Assembly (NCBI GenBank): GCA_005880075.1
Contig: VBJT01000148.1
Span: 1 to 10,393, forward strand
Direction: 5' to 3'
From: Chloroflexota bacterium
Lineage (GTDB): Bacteria > Chloroflexota > Dehalococcoidia > SM23-28-2 > RBG-16-64-32
DNA length: 10,393 nucleotides
Numbering within the stretch: the first letter of the stretch is position 1; every line of letters starts with the position of its first letter. Shown here one piece after another: positions 7,501 through 10,393 of this stretch. The notes below the pieces were generated by a model that was not told the DNA's origin, ran no database searches, and worked only from the letters and a program-made list of their open reading frames with translations. The position numbers and the translations under genes are program-made.

Positions 7501-7877
7501 TGCTGCGCGAGAACAGCCAGCTCGACGCACGGCTTCCCCCGTTCGTGGTCGAGATGTGCGTGCGTCAGCAGCCGGCAAAGGTTGGCGTAACCACGCGCCG
7601 TCTCACACAGAAGCGTGAGGTGATGCTCGCCCTCCTTGCTCCTTGCTCCTGACTCTTGGCTCCTAGCAAGCGTAATCTCCGCGCCGGTGATCGGCCGTAG
7701 CCCCCAGGCCTGCGCGCATTGCGCGAACTCCATCGCGCCGTGCAGGCCGTCGTGGTCGGTCAGCGCGAGCGTCTCGTATCCCAGTTCCAGCGCGCGCAAG
7801 ACCAGTTCGTCTACGTGCGAAGCGCCTTCGAGGAACGAGAAATTGGAGTGAGCGTGAAGTTCGGCGTAAGGCGGCAT
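4584..7877 (-). CDS. dnaE2: Error-prone DNA polymerase III alpha subunit, DnaE2 (ImuC)
   Basis: C-family polymerase for SOS translesion synthesis and induced mutagenesis, normally working with ImuA-type and ImuB proteins. At 1097 aa it is at the long end for DnaE2. Residues 3-about 200 form the PHP domain (ELHAHSNFSFLEGAS with H8/H10; DHDGLHG, 41-47). The palm carries PDIDLDF (404-410; catalytic D405, D407) and the third aspartate in KIDFLALG (D558). RPGPIVGGSVNPY (638-650) and GFPKAHAAAFG (750-760) are typical of DnaE2. An OB-fold lies near 1003-1075. Two low-complexity inserts, about residues 71-82 and 824-847, are encoded by heptamer repeats. ATG 7877 is chosen because it follows a promoter with a LexA box by only 11 nt; there is no Shine-Dalgarno, so the mRNA is probably leaderless. 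The polymerase fold appears complete, so the gene looks functional. Confidence 0.96.
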   Translation of the reverse strand: MPPYAELHAHSNFSFLEGASHVDELVLRALELGYETLALTDHDGLHGAMEFAQCAQAWGLRPITGAEITLARSQESGARSKEGEHHLTLLCETARGYANLCRLLTHAHLDHERGKPCVELAVLAQHAEGLIALSGCRRGEVPLLIAEGRPREAEEAARRYAKWFGPENFFIELQNNLVYRDVWRNRVLGELAEHLKVGVVATGNVHYHTRERHRLQDALVAIKNRTTLDASHQLRRENSEYFLKSPAEMAELFSDHPQAIANTQRIAERCGFDLTRDLEYRFPDTPVPEGETAESYLRAVCRQEAARRYPRFTQQIEERLEQELRLVEKHGLSGFFRIHREILQLAHAVAEDVRGRPSHGPPGRGRGSSVGSVICYLIGLSHIDPIANNLFLGRFLNDEMASVPDIDLDFPRDIREKLILRTYEYFGHDNVGLVATFPTYRIRGAIREVGKALGLPPAELDRLAKVSEGGSAKDIRTEMGRLEHYRERLNAPLWRHLAELSEQIAGFPRHISQHVGGMVISSRPLIELVPLEQSAMEGRVLMQWDKDSVDDARMIKIDFLALGMLSAVDETLELIEEHRGTRVDLSRIDFKDKHVYDSICEADTMGVFQIESRAQMQTLPRVRPQNLEDLTVQVAIIRPGPIVGGSVNPYINRRMKREEVTYDHPSLEPVLAETLGVILYQEQVLQVAMALAGFSAGQAESLRRAMSRKRSREAIGKLKDEFIAGALAQGVSKTVAEQVFHRIDGFAEFGFPKAHAAAFGLLAYQTAWLRTYFPAESLCALFNAQPMGFYAPHVLVNDGKRHGVQVLPPDINSSGANCTIEEFEQSANGNRQKDQSNPDFRFPISDLSAGLAVRIGLRYVRGLSEKKGAKEIEEERKRGSPFRSLFDFIERTRVKREVIENLIACGAFDCFGLERRELIWQLGLVYRSQGRNTEQRQLALALPVEQDMVQLRPMSDWDKMRADYIILGMSPNVHPMSFLRPRLHEGIASTAMVESFEDGKPIEVAGLVVCRQRPETASGFIFMVIEDEFGLVNVVIKPDVYEAHRTLVRSEPFVIIRGELQRRDGVINLIAQSFVPLTAGGLSPAAHNFGTGHGGRH
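5338..5407. repeat. Heptanucleotide repeat array 2 within dnaE2
   Basis: Seventy bases divide into ten in-phase 7-mers on the plus strand. The first four are identical (AAATCGG, 5338-5365). The rest are related or degenerate: GATTGCT, CTGGTCC, TTTTGCC, GATTGCC, GTTAGCT and GATTGCT (5366-5407). Read on the minus strand they encode about residues 824-847 of DnaE2 (SANGNRQKDQ, then NPDFRFPISD), a polar stretch between the fingers-thumb part and the GLRYVRGL segment where related enzymes usually have no such sequence. The frame is kept. Confidence 0.75.
7632..7666. repeat. Heptanucleotide repeat array 1 within dnaE2
   Basis: Five consecutive 7-mers on the plus strand: CTCCTTG twice, then CTCCTGA, CTCTTGG and CTCCTAG. 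On the minus strand they encode roughly residues 71-82 of DnaE2 (ARSQESGARSKE), a Ser/Arg/Glu-rich loop in the PHP domain between EITL and HHLTLLC, two segments that should be close in the fold. The unit differs from that of the second array, but the period is the same. Confidence 0.7.
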
Positions 7878-7888
7878 TATGTTTTAAG

Positions 7889-7916
7889 TTTATGGAACGC
7901 TTGTTCTAATCGTCAA
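7889..7916 (-). promoter_or_regulatory. SOS promoter of dnaE2
   Basis: On the minus strand TTGACG (7916-7911, -35, five of six consensus bases) and CATAAA (7894-7889, -10, four of six) are separated by 16 nt. The LexA palindrome fills most of this spacer. The -10 ends 11 nt before the dnaE2 ATG, so the expected start point leaves a leader of only a few bases. This explains the lack of a Shine-Dalgarno. Confidence 0.65.
7895..7906. promoter_or_regulatory. LexA-binding SOS box, GAAC-N4-GTTC
   Basis: GAACGCTTGTTC carries perfect inverted GAAC/GTTC half-sites with a 4-base spacer. This is the core of the Gram-positive (Bacillus-type) SOS box, also described for green non-sulfur bacteria such as Dehalococcoides. 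It sits between the -35 and -10 of dnaE2, where bound LexA would block RNA polymerase. It also lies upstream of the divergent DUF4389 gene, and may influence it. Confidence 0.82.
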
Positions 7917-7917
7917 G

Positions 7918-7931
7918 CGGGCAATCGCCCG
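7918..7931. repeat. Small inverted repeat in the dnaE2/DUF4389 intergenic region
   Basis: CGGGC (7918-7922) pairs with GCCCG (7927-7931) across an AATC loop. It lies just beyond the SOS box, in front of the DUF4389 gene. It may be an operator half of another regulator or chance; no T-run follows, so it is not a terminator. Confidence 0.3.
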
Positions 7932-7975
7932 TATTCGTCTAAAATAGGCGCCAAAGATTTAGATGGAGGTGCAGT

Positions 7976-8633
7976 ATGACCGACGCGCCCACGACCGAAC
8001 CCGCTTACCCTGTACAGTTCTCCGTAGACTACCCCGACCGCGAACTGGACCGGCTGACCACAGCCTTCCGCATCTTCACTGTCATCCCAATCGCGATCGT
8101 TCTGGCTCTCGTTAGCGCCGGCGGGGCAGGCGCGCCGGGAGGCTGGGGCGGAGAAGGCCGAGGGTTCTTTTTCGCGTCCGGCGCCGGCGGCGGGGTGCTC
8201 ATCCTCGCCTCTGGTGATGATCCTCTTCCGCCAGAAGTACCCGCGCTGGTTCGACTGGAACCTTAACGTTGTCCGCTTCGAGAACCGAGTGGCAGCCTAC
8301 TTTTTCCTTCTACGCGATGAATATCCTTCGACGGATGAAGAGCAGGCCATTCATCTCGATTTCCCGTATCCCGACGCGAAGAACGATCTGAACCGCTGGC
8401 TACCGCTAGTCAAGTGGTTGCTGGCTATTCCTCATCTCGTCATCCTATTTTTCCTTGCCCTCGCCGCGCTCATCGTCGTGATCATTGCCTGGTTCGCTAT
8501 CTTATTCACCGGCCGCTATCCTGAAGGACTGTTCGACTTCGTCGTCGGCGTGATGCGCTGGGGCAACCGGGTGCAGGGCTACGCCTTCGTGCTCATTACC
8601 GACCGCTACCCGCCGTTCAGTCTCAACCCGTGA
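7976..8633 (+). pseudogene. DUF4389 membrane protein gene with one frameshift
   Basis: Two frames together encode one DUF4389-type membrane protein of about 218 residues. The first (from ATG 7976, ribosome site GGAGGT at 7965-7970) gives YPVQFSVDYPDRELDRLTTAFRI... and a first membrane helix (FTVIPIAIVLALVS), then a Gly-rich stretch to GGVLIL. The second frame, already open upstream of 8214, continues PLVMMILFRQKYPRWFDWN, then RDEYPSTDEEQAIHLDFPYP, two or three more helices and ITDRYPPFSLNP. The join needs removal of one base near 8207, after ATCCTC. No ribosome site serves the second half. The family function is unknown. Strong conservation of both halves suggests a recent mutation or a base-calling error; programmed frameshifting is less likely because no slippery heptamer is evident. 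It runs opposite to dnaE2 and ends 5 bp from the DUF6504-like gene. Confidence 0.8.
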
Positions 8634-8638
8634 GTGGC

Positions 8639-8920
8639 TTAGTACGCCTGCCGCCACCATTTTCCAGTGGCGAGGTCCCGATAAACGTCCGCGACGCGTC
8701 CGTCTTCCAGTACCACACGCCAGTACTGGCGAGAGATTGCCTTCTCCCGCCACCACTCATCGTCTATACGCCACGTTTCGACAACTGACTCCACTGCGAT
8801 CGGCCGTCCCGAGAAGTGAACAGCTATTATTTCGTCGGCTTCGCCCGCCTCGACGGTAATACGACGAGGACGGTTCAGGCTACGAAGCCGGGGAGTATTC
8901 GACGTTTGGATGGTGATCAT
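8639..8920 (-). CDS. DUF6504-like small protein linked to the mutasome genes
   Basis: A 93-aa soluble protein resembling DUF6504, a family of unknown function that I recall as recurring beside Y-family polymerase/imuB and dnaE2 genes in Actinomycetota and Chloroflexota. Landmarks are the strand-rich start RPRRITVEAG, HFSGRPIAVESVVETWRID (about residues 35-53), EWWREKAISRQYWRV (55-69) and the end YRDLATGKWWRQAY (80-93), a Trp/Tyr-rich small beta fold. Its ATG at 8920 overlaps the toxin stop as ATGA, so it is translated together with the toxin gene. In other genomes the gene would be expected directly next to imuB; here the toxin-antitoxin pair lies between. Assignment rests on recognised sequence features and location, without a search. 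Confidence 0.68.
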   Translation of the reverse strand: MITIQTSNTPRLRSLNRPRRITVEAGEADEIIAVHFSGRPIAVESVVETWRIDDEWWREKAISRQYWRVVLEDGRVADVYRDLATGKWWRQAY

Positions 8921-9381
8921 GCGGTCTGCAACATCGATAAATGGAAATCCGCATGGAACGGATTGAGATACCGAACCCCTTCGATTACGCGACCATGTTG
9001 GCCATCCTCGGTGACGATTTCTTGAATCTGATTGAGCTTGGCGGCGGCCCAGATAAGGGAGTCGTAATAATGCAGTTGATGTTGCATAACGCCCCTCAAC
9101 GCCTCGAGCACTATAGAACTCGTTATATCGATGATGGGCCAGGAGTTGAGGTATCGAATAACCGCGTTCGAAGCGTCATTAATAGCTAGCGGTGAGGGTA
9201 TTTTTCGAGTAACTGTAACAAAGAATTCGCCGAGAACCTGAGTTGAGCAAATACCTGTCCCCGCGATTCCAACAGTTTCCAGGACATCGATGGCGTGTTG
9301 TCGTTTGTCGCCATCCGATCGATCATAGGCGTAAACGAGAATGTTGGTATCAACGAGAAAACCGGCCAAGGCGGTCCTCAT
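8917..9381 (-). CDS. vapC: PIN-domain toxin, VapC family
   Basis: Predicted Mg2+-dependent ribonuclease that would arrest translation when free of its antitoxin. The 154-aa protein has the PIN acidic residues in order: D11 in FLVDTNILVYAYD, E52 in LGEFF, D107 in YYDSLIWAAA and E125/D126 in TEDGQHG (numbered from this start). This is a complete active site, so the toxin is probably active. ATG 9381 is chosen for the GTGAGG site 6 nt upstream; a GTG at 9393 is the alternative. It overlaps the end of the antitoxin gene by 32 nt and ends in an ATGA overlap with the DUF6504-like gene. The local DNA is more AT-rich than the neighbouring polymerase genes, which suggests separate acquisition. Confidence 0.9.
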   Translation of the reverse strand: MRTALAGFLVDTNILVYAYDRSDGDKRQHAIDVLETVGIAGTGICSTQVLGEFFVTVTRKIPSPLAINDASNAVIRYLNSWPIIDITSSIVLEALRGVMQHQLHYYDSLIWAAAKLNQIQEIVTEDGQHGRVIEGVRYLNPFHADFHLSMLQTA

Positions 9382-9637
9382 AAAGCGCCTCACGGGTCCA
9401 AGTGCGCTGCTTATTCAGCGCCGGAAGCTTTTTAGCACGTTGTTTGATAAAAGCCAATTCTTCTTGCCAGGCCTCAGGATTTCGAGGCCTTGATACGCCG
9501 GGCCGCTCCGGTTCATTTAACTTGCGACGTATGATTTCAGCCTCCGAAATACCGAGCGCTTCGGCGCGGCGCTTTAGCAGATCCTCCTGTTCGCGATCAA
9601 TGTATATCTGTTTACGAATTTTGCGAGTCATATCCAT
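9350..9637 (-). CDS. Ribbon-helix-helix antitoxin of the PIN toxin
   Basis: The start (MTRKIRKQIYIDREQ) forms the DNA-binding beta ribbon, followed by two helices (EDLLKRRAEALG; SEAEIIRRKL), the ribbon-helix-helix layout of CopG/VapB-like antitoxins. The remainder (PERPGVSRPRNPEAW... to LGRFSR) is the flexible, basic part that would wrap around and inhibit the toxin. Several starts are possible: ATG 9649 (overlapping the last 8 nt of imuB), 9637 or 9631. 9637 is a compromise and no ribosome site decides it. Any of these places translation directly after imuB, so the antitoxin is probably coupled to it. It would be expected to repress its own promoter, but no separate promoter is visible upstream because imuB is there. 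Confidence 0.8.
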   Translation of the reverse strand: MDMTRKIRKQIYIDREQEDLLKRRAEALGISEAEIIRRKLNEPERPGVSRPRNPEAWQEELAFIKQRAKKLPALNKQRTWTREALYEDRLGRFSR

Positions 9638-9641
9638 CACA

Positions 9642-10393
9642 CTATACATCACTTTCTATCTCTGCCAGCGCCGACCGCCGCTCCGGTATTCGAGACCGCG
9701 GGTCGAGCGCGACCACTTTGCCCACGGACGGCGCTTCGCGCTGCGTTCCCAGCTGGCGCACGGCCTCCTGTACCTGTCGCCACAGCTTTCCCTTTCCTTC
9801 GAACATCGCCGCCTGCTTGCCCGACTCTGCGCTCAGCCCCACTAGCTCCACTTCCAGCTCTTCGACCGGGCGCTCCGGCGGCTTGCGCAGAATCGCTCCT
9901 TTGATCGAGGACCAGGCATCCTGCGGGTCCGCCAGCGCCTCGCGGAACGCGACCGGGAGCTCCCAGCTACCGCCGCCGTCAAGCGCCGCCCGCACCATCA
10001 CTTTCCGCACCCAGCGGCTACCCCGCTCGGGATCGCAATAGGCGGCGTGCACTAGCCGCTCGATGCCAATCAAGATTGCTTCCAGTGAGACAGCCGGCGC
10101 CGGCATCTGGAGACGACGCACCACTGTCTCCTCCTTTAGTCGAGGCACCAATGGTTCACTGTCGATGCCGCGCGAGAGTTCCCAGCACCGCTTTCCCTCC
10201 GGTCCGAATTGAGCTTGGAAGGCGCCCAGCGGCAATCGTGCGATGGCCCCCATCGTCTCCAGCCCGAGCAACCGCAACCGCCAGCGCATCGCGTCATTGG
10301 CCGGCAGGTGATCGATCGAAAGCGGCGCCAGGAAATCGGCCTCGCTGCCCGGTGTGATCGTCTTCGCTATTCCCGGTCTCGCTATGCAGGCGG
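9642..10393 (-). CDS. imuB: ImuB-like Y-family DNA polymerase, C-terminal part (gene runs off the window)
   Basis: The frame is open to the right edge, so only the last 249 residues are seen; the palm with or without catalytic acids lies outside. The visible part begins in the thumb: FLAPLSIDHLP, then a helix-hairpin-helix (RLLGLETMGAIARLP, QFGPEGKRCWELSRG), SEPLVPR, and a little-finger domain (from about VVRRLQMPAP). It ends DPRSRIPERRSALAEIE, typical for the ImuB/Y-family C-terminus. ImuB recruits DnaE2 to stalled forks; dnaE2 lies 1.8 kb downstream on the same strand, and the DUF6504-like gene between supports ImuB over a stand-alone DinB. The stop at 9642 overlaps the antitoxin start region. 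Whether it has lost the active site can only be judged from DNA beyond the window. Confidence 0.83.
   Translation of the reverse strand, partial: ACIARPGIAKTITPGSEADFLAPLSIDHLPANDAMRWRLRLLGLETMGAIARLPLGAFQAQFGPEGKRCWELSRGIDSEPLVPRLKEETVVRRLQMPAPAVSLEAILIGIERLVHAAYCDPERGSRWVRKVMVRAALDGGGSWELPVAFREALADPQDAWSSIKGAILRKPPERPVEELEVELVGLSAESGKQAAMFEGKGKLWRQVQEAVRQLGTQREAPSVGKVVALDPRSRIPERRSALAEIESDV

Noticed and set aside
8502..8756. Minus-strand ORF across the DUF4389/DUF6504 junction
   Set aside because: It overlaps both well-supported genes and encodes a low-complexity Arg/Val/His-rich product without motifs.
9402..9845. Plus-strand ORF opposite the antitoxin and imuB end
   Set aside because: It spans the junction of two minus-strand genes with clear family motifs and has no coding-like composition.

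Overview
The window is a GC-rich, gene-dense bacterial segment with many minimal overlaps and abutting genes, and almost no non-coding DNA. The best lineage guess is Chloroflexota, with Actinomycetota as the alternative. This rests on gene content: a Gram-positive-type LexA box (GAAC-N4-GTTC), a DnaE2/ImuB error-prone polymerase set with a DUF6504-like protein, and a DUF4389 membrane protein. There is no rRNA, tRNA or CRISPR array, and no transposase was seen.

Left part (1-3500). A membrane-anchored metallophosphoesterase of the purple-acid-phosphatase type (57-1097, +) converges on a tight minus-strand operon (2424 down to 1120). That operon encodes a 143-aa unknown, a 44-codon reading frame, a 205-aa unknown and a 52-aa two-helix membrane peptide. 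The 44-codon frame has a near-perfect ribosome site and is in the same frame as the 205-aa frame; one TGA separates them. After a 237-bp divergent intergenic region come a short doubtful ORF and a YtxH/YgaP-like membrane-envelope protein on the plus strand.

Centre (3523-7877, minus). dnaE2 (error-prone DNA polymerase III alpha subunit) is followed by a dienelactone-hydrolase-family gene and a 95-aa unknown joined to it by an ATGA overlap. dnaE2 has a readable SOS promoter: TTGACG and CATAAA flank a perfect GAACGCTTGTTC palindrome, only 11 nt from the ATG. Two arrays of heptanucleotide repeats sit inside the dnaE2 coding sequence and are translated in frame.

Right part (7976-10393). A DUF4389 membrane protein on the plus strand is broken by one frameshift. 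Beyond it lies a minus-strand run of overlapping genes: imuB-like Y-family polymerase (cut by the window edge), ribbon-helix-helix antitoxin, PIN-domain (VapC-type) toxin and DUF6504-like protein. A mutasome set (imuB, DUF6504, dnaE2) therefore seems to have been split by an embedded toxin-antitoxin module and by an oppositely oriented membrane-protein gene. A damage-inducible mutagenesis operon that also carries a coupled toxin-antitoxin pair is the most interesting arrangement here. All functional statements are inferred from the sequence alone.
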